This document shows positions 43,124 through 51,300 of a stretch of DNA of 64,000 nucleotides, piece by piece. Location: the NCBI RefSeq assembly GCF_900109095.1, contig NZ_FNYZ01000014.1:1-64000 (forward strand). Direction: 5' to 3'. The notes beneath the pieces were generated by a model that was given only the letters and a program-made list of their open reading frames with translations, was not told the origin of the DNA and searched no databases. Source of the stretch: Sphingobium sp. AP50 (GTDB taxonomy: Bacteria > Pseudomonadota > Alphaproteobacteria > Sphingomonadales > Sphingomonadaceae). Positions within the stretch are counted from its first letter, which is position 1, and every line of letters starts with the position of its first letter. Made by a program: the position numbers and the translations under genes.

Positions 43124-43521
43124 CAGTCCGGTTTGGGATGGCGGCGCAACCAGGCTCGGGCGGCGCCCATGGCGACCAGTGTATCGCCAACATCTCGCCC
43201 TTCAAGACTGACCCGCGCAACGACGCGATTATAGCTGCGCCCGACAGGCTGGAACCGGACGCGCCGGCCATCGAGCAACGCGCGGGCTTTGGCGGTCGCC
43301 GCCCTCCCCTTCTCGATCTCGCGCGCGCATTTCGCCTGCCTCACGTGCGTTTCGGGTGCGTCGATGTCGGCGATGCGGATACGCTCGCCACTGGTCAGCC
43401 GGAAGGTGTCCCCGTCGGTGACATAGCGCACCGTGCCGCTTGTCCATGGATTGGCCGGCCTGGCGCTCGCCGCGCCGGCGATGAGCACCAGCATCAGAAA
43501 CCCCATTCTCCTCCGCGTCAT
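43114..43521 (-). CDS. Secreted thermonuclease-family protein (SNase-like)
   Basis: 135 residues with a signal peptide (MTRRRMGFLMLVLIAGAASA). The staphylococcal nuclease fold shows VTDGDTFRL, RIADIDAPET (Asp ligands and the Glu/Arg region) and NRVVARVSLEGRDVGDTLVAMGAAR. It should cut nucleic acid in the periplasm or outside. Plasmid copies of this family are frequent in conjugative loci. The ATG overlaps the DedA stop (ATGA), so the two are co-translated. Confidence 0.85.
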   Translation of the reverse strand: MTRRRMGFLMLVLIAGAASARPANPWTSGTVRYVTDGDTFRLTSGERIRIADIDAPETHVRQAKCAREIEKGRAATAKARALLDGRRVRFQPVGRSYNRVVARVSLEGRDVGDTLVAMGAARAWLRRHPKPDWCS

Positions 43522-44135
43522 TGGCTTGCAGCCGCCGCGTGAGGCTTGGTCGTGGCCGTGATCGACGGCGCGGTGCGCCTATGATGATGGTGGCAGACGA
43601 GGCGGACGAGGAGAAGCCCGATCCCGACCACCAGTACGCCAACGCCGATCTGGGCGAGGCTCGGACGGAAGCGGTCGAGCAGTTCGGCGAGGCTCTCGCC
43701 CACGGCATAACCAAGCCCGGTGAACAGAAGGGCCCAGAAGGTCGCGGCGATGGCATTGAGCGTCAGGAACTTGCGCCGAGCGATGCCGCTCGCACCGACC
43801 ACCAGCGGGCTGATCGTGCGCAGACCATAGAGGAAGCGGATACTGAGGATGAAACGATCGGGATGCCGCTCGAGCGTGGCGATCGCCTTGCGCGCCGTAG
43901 GCTTGCCAAGAATCTTCTGTGCCCAAGGCCGGTCGCGATAGTGGCGACCGACCGCGAAGATCGCCTGGTCGGCGAGGAAGGAGCCGAGCCCGGCGGCCAC
44001 CGCCGCGCCCGGCAGCGAGACGATGCCCTGATGGGCAAGCACGCCGCCCGCCAGCACCACGGTTTCCCCTTCGAACCCTGCCCCGATCGCGATTGCGAGC
44101 AGGCCATAATCGGTAAGCAGTGACACAATCGACAT
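43518..44135 (-). CDS. DedA-family (VTT domain) membrane protein
   Basis: 205 residues with four or more membrane helices. It has the family's GFEGETVVLAGGVLA with conserved Glu, the FLADQAIFAVGRHYRD stretch, and RFLYGLRTISPLVVGASG containing the conserved Arg and Gly. DedA proteins are linked to lipid-carrier recycling and membrane homeostasis. The tail is histidine-rich (CHHHHRR). First gene of the minus-strand run that continues with the thermonuclease-like gene. Confidence 0.88.
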   Translation of the reverse strand: MSIVSLLTDYGLLAIAIGAGFEGETVVLAGGVLAHQGIVSLPGAAVAAGLGSFLADQAIFAVGRHYRDRPWAQKILGKPTARKAIATLERHPDRFILSIRFLYGLRTISPLVVGASGIARRKFLTLNAIAATFWALLFTGLGYAVGESLAELLDRFRPSLAQIGVGVLVVGIGLLLVRLVCHHHHRRTAPSITATTKPHAAAASQ

Positions 44136-44396
44136 GCCCGCCGTGGTGCCACGCCCGCCTTGCGATAGCCATCATACGCGAGGGGCATTCGTCAAAAAGC
44201 CGGCAGGCCCATCCCCGCTCTTTGAGGCGCAATCCTTGGTCGCTCCCGCGGCCTAATGCGATCAACCCGTAAAGGGTCCGCACGCTGCGCTACGGCCTTT
44301 TGCCGTGCCGCCAAAAGGTGATCGCGGCCACGAGACCGACACTTCGGGCGCCAGTCGAGCGGGGATGAACCCGCCGGCTTTCAAAGGAGCCTCGAT
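44136..44396. promoter_or_regulatory. Divergent intergenic region with hairpins
   Basis: 261 bp between dedA (minus) and a 54-residue ORF (plus). It contains ACGGC-CTTTT-GCCGT (about 44291-44305), followed by GCCGCC, in loose analogy with the hairpin leader elements at 27781 and 31204. A clear AAAGGAG precedes the ATG at 44397. Confidence 0.4.
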
Positions 44397-44561
44397 ATGT
44401 TCAGCGACATCGCAACCGCCCGCCGCAGTGCCCTCAGCCTCTCGAAGAGCCTCATGGTCGCCACGATGGTCATCGCCATCGGCACCCAATTCTCCGTCAT
44501 CACAGCAGACGATTTCGACGGCGACGTCGCGGTGATCAACGAATATGATCCCTACGCTTGA
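44397..44561 (+). CDS. Small protein of 54 residues, probably membrane-associated or secreted
   Basis: MFSDIATARRSALSLSKSL followed by a hydrophobic stretch (MVATMVIAIGTQFSVI) and an acidic tail ending NEYDPYA. AAAGGAG lies 7 bases before the ATG, codon bias is strong, and a GC hairpin follows the stop: three independent signs of a real short gene. The hydrophobic region could be a signal anchor. No family recognised. Confidence 0.6.
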   Translation: MFSDIATARRSALSLSKSLMVATMVIAIGTQFSVITADDFDGDVAVINEYDPYA

Positions 44562-44569
44562 GACCAACC

Positions 44570-44590
44570 GGCGGGGGCGTCGCCCCCGCC
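44570..44590 (+). terminator. GC-rich hairpin after the 54-residue gene
   Basis: GGCGGGGG-CGTCG-CCCCCGCC, immediately after the stop codon. No T-run follows, so it may stabilise the mRNA end or cause partial termination. Confidence 0.45.
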
Positions 44591-44612
44591 CCTCCCCCGT
44601 CGAGACCTGCCT

Positions 44613-45170
44613 TTGGATGACCTGACCGAACAAGCGAGCGCCCATTATCTCAACTCGACACTCCGGGAACGGATCGTCGAGCATGTCTTCGTGGGCGATG
44701 CGCTGCGGCGGCTGTGGCAACGGGGCGTGACCGACGTAGAGGTGCTGCGCTCCGAATTCGATGCGGGCGGCTATGATCTGGTAATGAGCTACAAGGCGAT
44801 CACCCGCCATATCCAGTTCAAGACCAAGACGCTGGGAGGCCAAACCGACAAGGTGAAGATCAACCTCAAGCTTATGGACAAGCCGAGCGGCTGTGTCTTG
44901 TGGATCGTCGTCACTCCGGACCTGGAATTTGATCATTATCTCTGGTTCGGCGGCGCACCAGGCGAGCCGCTGCCCGATATCAGCGACAATGCGGTCGCCA
45001 GGCACAGCAAGGGCACGTCGCTGGGAGAAAAGAGGGCGCGGCCCAACCACAGGGTGCTGCGGATCTCACGGTTCGAGCCGCTGACCCATCTCGATCAGGT
45101 TCTGACCCGTTTGTTTGGGACCATTGAGGACGGGGCGGCTCCGACTGCGTCGGACCAGGCTCTAGGCTAA
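44613..45170 (+). CDS. Hypothetical protein with PD-(D/E)xK-like core
   Basis: 185 residues from a TTG at 44613; no better start in frame. Motif EFDAGGYDLVMSY followed by HIQFKTKTLGG resembles the D...(E/Q)xK core of restriction-like nucleases (GGYDLV then QxK). The later strand CVLWIVVTPDLEFDHYLWFG fits the same fold. If so, it may bind or cut DNA; Gln in place of Glu occurs in many active and inactive members. It lies beside DUF5677 and other small genes and is possibly part of a defence or regulation cluster. Confidence 0.6.
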   Translation: MDDLTEQASAHYLNSTLRERIVEHVFVGDALRRLWQRGVTDVEVLRSEFDAGGYDLVMSYKAITRHIQFKTKTLGGQTDKVKINLKLMDKPSGCVLWIVVTPDLEFDHYLWFGGAPGEPLPDISDNAVARHSKGTSLGEKRARPNHRVLRISRFEPLTHLDQVLTRLFGTIEDGAAPTASDQALG

Positions 45171-45242
45171 AGCCCCGAGCCCCGTGCCGGGTCTCGGCCC
45201 ATACGGGTAACGATCCTTGCCGCGGGGCGCCTGGTTTCAGGC

Positions 45243-46082
45243 CTACTGTGCCATTTCCAATGACTGCAGGGCGTGGAGCCGGTCCTGCATCTCGCCGCGC
45301 CGATCGGGAAAGCGCGTCTCATTAATCATGAGCTCGAAGAAGCCGACCACCGGCAGCATCGCATCGAGCGCGAATGAAATCGCCATCGGGATCTGCGTCT
45401 CGAACGGGCCCAGGATCGGTCGGACCCCGCCCCCTTCCCCGCGCAGCCAGAGGCCATCGAGGCTGTTGTGCGAGAGATGGCCATAGAAGCTGCTGACGAT
45501 GCGATATTCAAGATAGCCGGTGTGCGAGGGCAAGGACTTGGCGATCTCGCTGATCGAGGGCGCCTTCTTCCTGCCGGCGAGGCGCTTCACCAGCTCGGCT
45601 TCGCGAGCATGCGAGGCGGCCGCCTTGGCGGCGTCGCAATGATGCTCGCCGCGTAGCAGCTTCTCGCGGGCGATCGCGTTGTGCAGCGTGTCCGCCTCGA
45701 GCGCATCGAGTGCTTCCAGCGGCTTGGTCATGAGAAAGGTCAGCCAGAAGCGCACTTCATAGATGGTGCGGGCGACCCCTGCCGCTTCCATCGCCATTGC
45801 GCGCTCCGCAAGGGTGATCGCCGCGGCAAACGCATTCATTGCCCGCCCAAACATGCGGACCGCCGTGGGCGCCTGGTCATTTGCCGACCCGCCATTGCCC
45901 GCGTCCTGATGTTCCTGGAAGAGCCAGACCGCATACCGGTTGGCATCGCGCGCAAGCGCAAACCATTCCGCATAGGCCTCGATATAGTCGTGGCGCCAAT
46001 TCTCGATTGTCGGCGCGAGCAAGCCTTCTTCCGCCAGCGCGGCGCGGGGATCGTCACCCTCCTCTGCGTTTTGCTCGGCCAC
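45243..46082 (-). CDS. DUF5677-domain protein
   Basis: 279 residues from GTG 46082, just 2 bases after the stop of the upstream small gene; the longer frame overlaps that gene and is not credible. All-helical, with FARAMNAFAAAITLAERAMA-type packing and the block YRIVSSFYGHLSHNSLDGL that recalls HEPN-like/DUF5677 proteins. Those domains include RNases of toxin systems, but the RxxxxH motif is not clearly present here. Co-transcribed with the zinc-ribbon protein gene. Family call moderate, role unknown. Confidence 0.6.
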   Translation of the reverse strand: MAEQNAEEGDDPRAALAEEGLLAPTIENWRHDYIEAYAEWFALARDANRYAVWLFQEHQDAGNGGSANDQAPTAVRMFGRAMNAFAAAITLAERAMAMEAAGVARTIYEVRFWLTFLMTKPLEALDALEADTLHNAIAREKLLRGEHHCDAAKAAASHAREAELVKRLAGRKKAPSISEIAKSLPSHTGYLEYRIVSSFYGHLSHNSLDGLWLRGEGGGVRPILGPFETQIPMAISFALDAMLPVVGFFELMINETRFPDRRGEMQDRLHALQSLEMAQ

Positions 46083-46084
46083 GC

Positions 46085-46474
46085 TCAACCTCCCCTGAGG
46101 GTGCGAGCAGTGACCGGCGCCGGCAAATCGTCGAGGCCTTGAATCAAAGCAGGATCGGCGAGCAGGACACGCCAAGCTGTGTCGATGCGGCGCGCGGCCA
46201 GATAATAAGACGCGCCGTCACATCCGACCATCCGACATCGCTCCTGATGATCGATTGGCGACCACCCTGCCCCGTGGCGCGCGACGAGATCGGCCGGCTC
46301 TACCCGCATTAGCGTACCGCAGCGGCGGCACTGGCTCCGTAGCAGAATGTTGCGCTGCAACATGACGCCAACGGTCTTGGCCCAACGCGGCCACAGGGGT
46401 TCGATCTTTGCGGGCATGCGCGTGACGATAATCGCGGGTGGTGGTGATGGTCCAGCGGAACCGGGGTCGGTCAT
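46085..46474 (-). CDS. Small zinc-ribbon-like protein, 129 residues
   Basis: Two Cys pairs, CRRCGT and CRMVGC, about 32 residues apart suggest a zinc-binding module. N-terminus is proline-rich, C-terminus has a helical ARRIDTAWRVLLADP. Stop overlaps the reading region of the next gene (2-base gap), so it is translationally linked to the DUF5677 protein. Resembles hypothetical proteins of sphingomonad plasmids; function unknown. Confidence 0.6.
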   Translation of the reverse strand: MTDPGSAGPSPPPAIIVTRMPAKIEPLWPRWAKTVGVMLQRNILLRSQCRRCGTLMRVEPADLVARHGAGWSPIDHQERCRMVGCDGASYYLAARRIDTAWRVLLADPALIQGLDDLPAPVTARTLRGG

Positions 46475-46679
46475 TCATCTTTGCAGGATGTCCGCGCTCG
46501 CCCGGGGTCTTTCGACGGTCCGTTCATCGCCGGGGCGCAGAACCGCGCAAGCCCGCAAGCGGGCTTCTCCACTGGCGTTGCGACCCTGACGGGTGCGCGG
46601 CCCCGCTATGCCCAGGCGCCACGGCCCCTGTCGGAAGGCCCCGATGGGCGGGGTCGGACAAGCGACAGGATGCACGATC
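46475..46679. promoter_or_regulatory. Divergent region with perfect hairpin (46549..46566)
   Basis: Holds AAGCCCGC-AA-GCGGGCTT followed by CTCC, and a second GC hairpin near 46641-46660 (GGCCCCG/CGGGGTC). These stand in the leader of the DUF3768 gene and could act as attenuator or terminator of upstream transcription. Confidence 0.45.
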
Positions 46680-47066
46680 ATGCCCGACAGCCAGCCCTCC
46701 CCTGCCCTCACGGGCCCCGTTGCGATCGCAGCCCTCAACGATGCGCTGCGCACGAACCCCACCCAGCCCGGTCACAACGGGGTCGTCATGACCGCCGGCG
46801 TCGCTGACCTCATTGGTGATGCAAGCCTGTTCCGGAACTTCCATCGCCGCGCTGTCCTTCTGCGGCAGGTTCGCGACCATGACGATTTCAGCGTCGACAA
46901 TGATCCACATGGCGAGCGGGATTTTGGTCGCTTCGAGTTCGAGGGCGCTGTGCTGTACTGGAAGATCGACTATTATGATCGCAGCCTCGAATTCGGCTCT
47001 CCCAATCCCGCTGATCCCAATGTGACCACGCGCGTGCTGACAATTCTTCTCGCGGACGAATATTAA
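46680..47066 (+). CDS. DUF3768 protein
   Basis: 128 residues from ATG 46680 (MPDSQPS). Family features: IAALNDALRTNP, GVVMTAGVADLIG, then DNDPHGERDFG and WKIDYYDRSLEFGSPNPADP, ending RVLTILLADEY. DUF3768 is a small domain found on plasmids and integrative elements of alphaproteobacteria, often near ardC, ssb and DUF2493 genes. No biochemical role known. The longer upstream frame covers hairpins and is not used. Confidence 0.8.
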   Translation: MPDSQPSPALTGPVAIAALNDALRTNPTQPGHNGVVMTAGVADLIGDASLFRNFHRRAVLLRQVRDHDDFSVDNDPHGERDFGRFEFEGAVLYWKIDYYDRSLEFGSPNPADPNVTTRVLTILLADEY

Positions 47067-47188
47067 GCTATAGTCGGCCTCGACATTCGTCGGGGCCGGC
47101 GATGCAACTCCCGCGCAGGTTGTCGCCCTGGCCGAACGATGGCCGCTCGGAGCCTCCCCCAGAGATCTGATCGCCGCGCCGAGGGTCG

Positions 47189-47206
47189 AGTCTGCTTGAG
47201 CAGACT
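47189..47206. promoter_or_regulatory. 18-bp palindrome, copy 1 (before RHH-ParA-ParB operon)
   Basis: AGTCTGCT-TG-AGCAGACT, also present exactly at 49550..49567. A further half site GTCTGCT lies at 47231. Upstream of the RHH-ParA-ParB operon by 76 bases. Confidence 0.7.
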
Positions 47207-47238
47207 TTTCATTCAAACCCCCACCAACTGGTCTGCTC

Positions 47239-47256
47239 TGTATTGAATTCAATACA
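47239..47256. promoter_or_regulatory. Perfect 18-bp palindrome before the RHH gene
   Basis: TGTATTGAATTCAATACA, AT-rich against the GC-rich surroundings and 25 bases before the ATG at 47282. This is a typical position and size for an operator bound by a ribbon-helix-helix dimer or an HTH dimer. Confidence 0.65.
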
Positions 47257-47281
47257 TGGTTCCGTTAAGGGTCGTCGGACC

Positions 47282-47545
47282 ATGAGCCGTGAGGAGAGGG
47301 TCCAGGTGGCCGGTGCAGGGCAGGCGAGCGTAAAGCGGCGAACCGCCTTTTTGCAGATGCGAGTGACGCCGCAAATGCACGACGACATCGCGCGGCTGGC
47401 GCTCGATCATGGTAACATCACGATCAGGGCGCTGGTGATGAACGCGCTCAAACAGACCTATGGGTTGAGCGTGCCGAATGACGAGCTGGGCGACCGGCGC
47501 GGTCGGTCGCCCGCCCAGTCGGAGAAGGAGGCCGATCATGGCTGA
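47282..47545 (+). CDS. Ribbon-helix-helix-like regulatory protein
   Basis: 87 residues from ATG 47282. The core RTAFLQMRVTPQMHDDIARLA followed by ITIRALVMNALKQTYG has the strand-helix-helix pattern of RHH DNA-binding proteins. It starts the operon RHH, small membrane protein, ParA, ParB, and its stop overlaps the next start. Two palindromes lie directly upstream. Probably an autoregulator or a relaxosome accessory factor. Confidence 0.65.
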   Translation: MSREERVQVAGAGQASVKRRTAFLQMRVTPQMHDDIARLALDHGNITIRALVMNALKQTYGLSVPNDELGDRRGRSPAQSEKEADHG

Positions 47546-47711
47546 GTATTTTTCCAGGCATCCCGATCATGCGATCCTGTTCGCGTTTTTCTGTTTCGCA
47601 GCTGTGGTCTACCTGTTCCGCCATGTCGGGCCGCGCATCGGATCGATCGGTGATCCGTCGTCACGTGATCACTATATTCGGCGTCTGCGCGATGGTGGAG
47701 ATGGCTATTGA
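47538..47711 (+). CDS. Small membrane protein, 57 residues
   Basis: Start overlaps the RHH gene stop. One membrane helix (AILFAFFCFAAVVYLF) after a short N-terminus, then a basic/acidic tail (RRLRDGGDGY). It lies between RHH and parA genes in an operon, so a role at the membrane in transfer is possible. No family recognised. Confidence 0.55.
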   Translation: MAEYFSRHPDHAILFAFFCFAAVVYLFRHVGPRIGSIGDPSSRDHYIRRLRDGGDGY

Positions 47712-47733
47712 ACCCCAGATTTGGATGTAACGC

Positions 47734-48498
47734 GTGAAGACCATCGTCATCAGCCTGCTCAAGGGCGGCGTCGGCAAGACGTTTTTCGCTACCCATCTCG
47801 CCTGGTATCTCGCCGAGCCGGAAGGGCGGCGCATCGCGTTCATCGATCTTGATCCCCAGGGCAGTTCGACGCGCCGCCTCGCCAAGGAGCTAACCGGACT
47901 GCTGTCGGCCGATCTGTTCGATCCCGAAGCGGCGATGGACATAGACAGCAAGCCGGGCATCACCGTCTTCGGCGCCGACCAACGGCTGCAGATGGTGAAG
48001 GCGGCCGAGGATGTCCGCGACTTCATCGTCGGGTTTCCCAAGCTCGAGGGCCATTTCGATTATTGTGTGATAGACACTGGGCCAAAGTGGGATGAGCTCA
48101 CCTTGAGCGCGATGGCGGTCGCCGATGAAGTGATCGCGCCGGTTCAGGTCGCCGAGGACTCGCTTGAATGCGCCAAGATGCTGCTGACGGCGCTCAAGAA
48201 GGCTGAAGGCGCGCGCGGCGGGCGCAAGGTCAACTTCCTTGGCCTGCTGCCCTCGATGGTGAATGCCTTCGACAAGCGAGAAATGGAGAATGTCGTGAAG
48301 CTCACCCAGGCGGTGGGTCCGGCCATGATGTTCCCCGCCTTCGTGAAGGCACGGCCGACCTACAAGCATTCGGCTGAAAACCATCATGCCGTCTGGAACG
48401 AGAAGGGCAGCGGCGCCAAGGCGGCTGCCGAGGAAATCCGCACGATCCTCGCCGAAGTCGAACGGCGGGTCGGTGCGCGCAAGAAAGAGGCCGCCTGA
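47734..48498 (+). CDS. ParA-family ATPase (second system, no HTH)
   Basis: 254 residues from a GTG. Deviant Walker A KGGVGKTFF at the N-terminus, FIDLDPQGSS (A') and YCVIDTGPKWD (Walker B). Lacks the N-terminal HTH of the first ParA, so it is the short type. It overlaps the ParB gene by one base. Location next to the mobilisation genes suggests either a second partition system or a VirC1-like role placing the relaxosome at the transfer machine. Confidence 0.85.
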   Translation: MKTIVISLLKGGVGKTFFATHLAWYLAEPEGRRIAFIDLDPQGSSTRRLAKELTGLLSADLFDPEAAMDIDSKPGITVFGADQRLQMVKAAEDVRDFIVGFPKLEGHFDYCVIDTGPKWDELTLSAMAVADEVIAPVQVAEDSLECAKMLLTALKKAEGARGGRKVNFLGLLPSMVNAFDKREMENVVKLTQAVGPAMMFPAFVKARPTYKHSAENHHAVWNEKGSGAKAAAEEIRTILAEVERRVGARKKEAA

Positions 48499-49385
48499 TG
48501 GGTAAGTTCGACCAACGCGCCGAGGAGTTTAGTCTCCTCGTCGGCGCGCATGACAGCGCCCGCCGCGTCGAGGAGCTGCCGCTCTCCGCGATCATCCCCG
48601 ATCCCGACAATCCGCGCCGCGACTTCGACGAGGCCGAGCTGAAGGAGCTCGCGGCCTCGATTGAGGCCCGGGGCGTGCTGCAGCCGATCACTGTGCTGCC
48701 GGCCAATGGCGAGGGACGCTATGTGATACGGATGGGCGAGCGGCGCTATCGCGCCTCGCTCGCCGCCGGCCGCACGACGATCCCCGCGATCGTGGCCGGG
48801 GCGGGGGAGGGGGTTGCCAGCCTCGCTGATCAGATCGTCGAGAATGATCAGCGCGCCGACCTCACCGCCCGCGAGCTTGCACTTGGCATCGAGCGGATGC
48901 TGGCCGGCGGAATGACGCAGGGCGACATCGCCACGGCACTAGGCCGGTCGAAGCAGTTCGTTTCGCTCTATGCGGCCTTTGGCGACATGGAGCCTTATCT
49001 GCGCGACGCGATCGACAAGGCGCCGATCCGCGTCCTCTACGATCTGCACCGCGCGGCTAAGAAGCATCCGCATGAGGTGCGCGCGTTCGTGCGCGGCTTT
49101 GCGGAGACCGGGACGACGCTCGCTGCCGGTAACCGCTTCATCGCGTCGCTTAAGGTGCCGCCCGAACAACCTGCGCCCGCGTCCGCGACGCCCGTGGCGG
49201 CCGCAACCGCGCCCAAGGCGAAGGGCCGGGCAGGGGGCTCGCAGCCTTCCGCCCGTCTTGCCAGCCCGGTCAAGGTGACGGTCGGAACCCGGACCGGTCG
49301 GCTCGTATTACCCGAGCGGGTCCAGGTAATCTTCGATGATGGTGAGGAGGGCGATGTCCCTGTGACCGACCTCTCGTTCGATTGA
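48498..49385 (+). CDS. ParB/KorB-like DNA-binding protein (second system)
   Basis: 295 residues. ParB nuclease-fold domain (about 25-125): IIPDPDNPRRDFDE, then VIRMGERRYRASLAAG and LADQIVENDQRADLTA. HTH at about 135-165 (MTQGDIATALGRSKQFVSLY). The C-terminal ~60 residues (VTVGTRTGRLVLPERVQVIFDDGEEGDVPV) look like the KorB SH3-like dimer domain. It probably binds sites near its operon and oriT; the paired palindromes at 47189 and 49550 are candidates. Confidence 0.85.
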   Translation: MGKFDQRAEEFSLLVGAHDSARRVEELPLSAIIPDPDNPRRDFDEAELKELAASIEARGVLQPITVLPANGEGRYVIRMGERRYRASLAAGRTTIPAIVAGAGEGVASLADQIVENDQRADLTARELALGIERMLAGGMTQGDIATALGRSKQFVSLYAAFGDMEPYLRDAIDKAPIRVLYDLHRAAKKHPHEVRAFVRGFAETGTTLAAGNRFIASLKVPPEQPAPASATPVAAATAPKAKGRAGGSQPSARLASPVKVTVGTRTGRLVLPERVQVIFDDGEEGDVPVTDLSFD

Positions 49386-49638
49386 GCCCTAGCCAACACC
49401 GACCCCTTACTCCGCGTAGACTTTTCAACCTTTGAAAGACGCTTGATGGCCGTCACCCTCGCATGAGGGTGGCGGCCAATTCGATTTCAGCGGACAGGAA
49501 CCCTTGTCCGAATTTCGGGCGTGGATAGACTTTGTAGGTGGGAGCTCGGAGTCTGCTTGAGCAGACTGAGGAAGGATCAAAATTAGGTGAGGGCCGGATA
49601 GGCTTGTCGCCGGGAATGTTTAACATTAAGGTGAGGGG
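49386..49638. other. Candidate oriT region upstream of mobC
   Basis: 253 bp without genes between parB and mobC. Contains TTTCAA/TTGAAA (about 49426), a strong hairpin GGCCGTCACCCTC/GAGGGTGGCGGCC (49448..49477), the 18-bp palindrome (49550..49567) and AATGTT-T-AACATT (49615..49627). Clusters of inverted repeats just upstream of mobC and a relaxase are the usual oriT layout. No nick-site consensus recognised, so the exact site is open. Confidence 0.55.
49550..49567. promoter_or_regulatory. 18-bp palindrome, copy 2 (before mobC)
   Basis: Exact second copy of the palindrome at 47189..47206, 72 bases before mobC. Confidence 0.7.
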
Positions 49639-50169
49639 GTGGCGTTCTTCGGCATCCGCCTGCCCGATGATCTCGCGGCCCGCTTCGATGCGATCGCGGC
49701 CTCCCAAGGGGGCCGCTCTGCGGTGCTGCGCAACCTGGTCGAGGGCGCGGTTCGCTCGCCGGAGGAGGCGCCTGTGATTCCTGAGCCGCGCGGCCATACC
49801 ACCGCCCGCGTCGAGATCCGGTTGACCGGATCGGATGCCGCAAGGCTCGATGAAGAAGCGCAGGGTAGGGGGCTGAAACGGACCGAATGGGTCATCGCGT
49901 TGGTACGCCGCAGGCTGTTCGCCAAGGCTCCGCCGCCCTCCGCAGACCGCGCGGCAATTGCGCAGGCCTGGCGCGAACTCAACCGGATCGGCATCAATCT
50001 CAATCAGGCGGTCCACGCCCTTCATGCGGCGACAATGGTCGACTCTGGTCTCGACCTCGCGCGCGAGGCGGCGCGTGTTGAAAGCTTTCGCGACGAGGTA
50101 GCGGCCCAGCTCAAAGGGCTGGGCGCCGCGTTGAAGGGTGACCTCGTATATTGGGACACGGGGGAGTGA
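49639..50169 (+). CDS. Relaxosome accessory protein MobC-like
   Basis: 176 residues from a GTG; AAGGTGAGGGG precedes it. N-terminal RHH-like motif (FFGIRLPDDLAARFDAIAAS), a second (ARVEIRLTGSDAARLDEEA) and the MobC signature AWRELNRIGINLNQAVHAL. Proteins of this kind bind oriT and help the relaxase open the strand. The stop overlaps the relaxase start (GTGA). Upstream are the oriT candidate and paired palindrome. Confidence 0.8.
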   Translation: MAFFGIRLPDDLAARFDAIAASQGGRSAVLRNLVEGAVRSPEEAPVIPEPRGHTTARVEIRLTGSDAARLDEEAQGRGLKRTEWVIALVRRRLFAKAPPPSADRAAIAQAWRELNRIGINLNQAVHALHAATMVDSGLDLAREAARVESFRDEVAAQLKGLGAALKGDLVYWDTGE

Positions 50170-51281
50170 GCGAGGAAGACGATATCCTGCCACTGCCAAG
50201 CCTGATGGAGGCGTGGCGGCCGCCGTCCGGCGGCAAACGCGTGCTCAAGGGCGGGACGGTGCGGATCCGCACGGGCAGGGGAGGGGGGCAGGCTCGGCCT
50301 GCGATGAGCCAAGCCGAAGCGCGCGCCAAGCTTGAGCGCATTGTCCGCAAGGCGCCTGAAGTGATGGTCAAAGTGTCGGGCAAGCAGCGCAGCACCCAGC
50401 ATCTGGCTGAGCATTTTGGGTATGTCTCCCGCCATGGCAAACTTGAAGTTCGTTCCAGCGAGGGCGAGATCATTACCGATGAGAAGCGCCTGAAGGCGAT
50501 CGCATTCGACTGGGCGATGCTCGACGAGGCGACCAACATCTATGGTCGCGACAGGCCGATCTCGACCTCGATGATCCTCTCAATGCCCGGCGGCACCGCG
50601 GAGGCGGATACCATACTCGATGCGGTCCAGGCGTTCGCGCGGATCGAGTTCAAAGGGCGCTTCAGCTACATGGTCGCGCTCCATACCGACACCGATCACC
50701 CGCATGTCCATGTGACCGTCGCCAATCAGGGCGAGGACGGAAGCCGGTTCAATCCCCGCAAGGCCGATCTTCATCACATGCGCGAGACCTTCGCGCTTGA
50801 GCTGCGCGCGCGCGGTATCGCTGCCGAGGCGACGCCGCGCCGCGCACGCGGCCATGTCCAGAAGCGCGTCCGTTCGGCGGCCAAGCATCTCGAGGCGCGT
50901 ACGGCGGCCGAGGGCAGGGGACTCGACATCCACCGGCTCGTAGAAGAGCGCGCCGCCGAGTTCGCACAAAGCCAGGAGCCTGAACGGCGCGAGCAGGACC
51001 GCGCCGCTCTTCATCGCCAGAAGTTCATTCGAGGCGCCTATGCCGAGGCAGCTACCGCGCTTGCGGGCACGGGCCGAGAGGAAGATGCCGCGCTGGCGGA
51101 CGAGATTACCCAATTCGTCGCCGACATGCCGCCTGCGGTCTCGCGCCGGCTCCAGCGTGCGCGCGAGATCATGATGGCAGACCGTGCTTCTGGCAGTGCT
51201 GATCGGACCGAGCCTTCCAACGAGCCACCCACGGACCCGCGTGATCGCGGCGTACCGCCACCCCCTGATCGCGAGCGCTGA
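50166..51281 (+). CDS. Relaxase, VirD2/MobA-like
   Basis: 371 residues from a GTG at 50166 overlapping the mobC stop. The 3-His metal motif is HTDTDHPHVHVTV, with a Tyr in FGYVSRHGK (about residue 86) as candidate nucleophile and a later KADLHHMRETFALELRARGI helix. This fits the MOB(P)-type relaxase catalytic domain. It nicks oriT and leads the strand into the recipient. The C-terminus (about 270-371) is variable and acid-rich, a plausible secretion signal. The coupling protein is about 11 kb away at the right edge. Confidence 0.85.
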   Translation: MSEEDDILPLPSLMEAWRPPSGGKRVLKGGTVRIRTGRGGGQARPAMSQAEARAKLERIVRKAPEVMVKVSGKQRSTQHLAEHFGYVSRHGKLEVRSSEGEIITDEKRLKAIAFDWAMLDEATNIYGRDRPISTSMILSMPGGTAEADTILDAVQAFARIEFKGRFSYMVALHTDTDHPHVHVTVANQGEDGSRFNPRKADLHHMRETFALELRARGIAAEATPRRARGHVQKRVRSAAKHLEARTAAEGRGLDIHRLVEERAAEFAQSQEPERREQDRAALHRQKFIRGAYAEAATALAGTGREEDAALADEITQFVADMPPAVSRRLQRAREIMMADRASGSADRTEPSNEPPTDPRDRGVPPPPDRER

Positions 51282-51300
51282 GCCAAATCGCTTCGGCCGT

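Noticed and set aside
44570..44590. Full intrinsic terminator
   Set aside because: The stem is strong but there is no T-run after it, so it is listed only as a hairpin with low confidence.
44262..45050. 262-codon minus-strand frame
   Set aside because: It covers the short gene with a strong ribosome site and the nuclease-like gene on the plus strand and has no recognisable motif.
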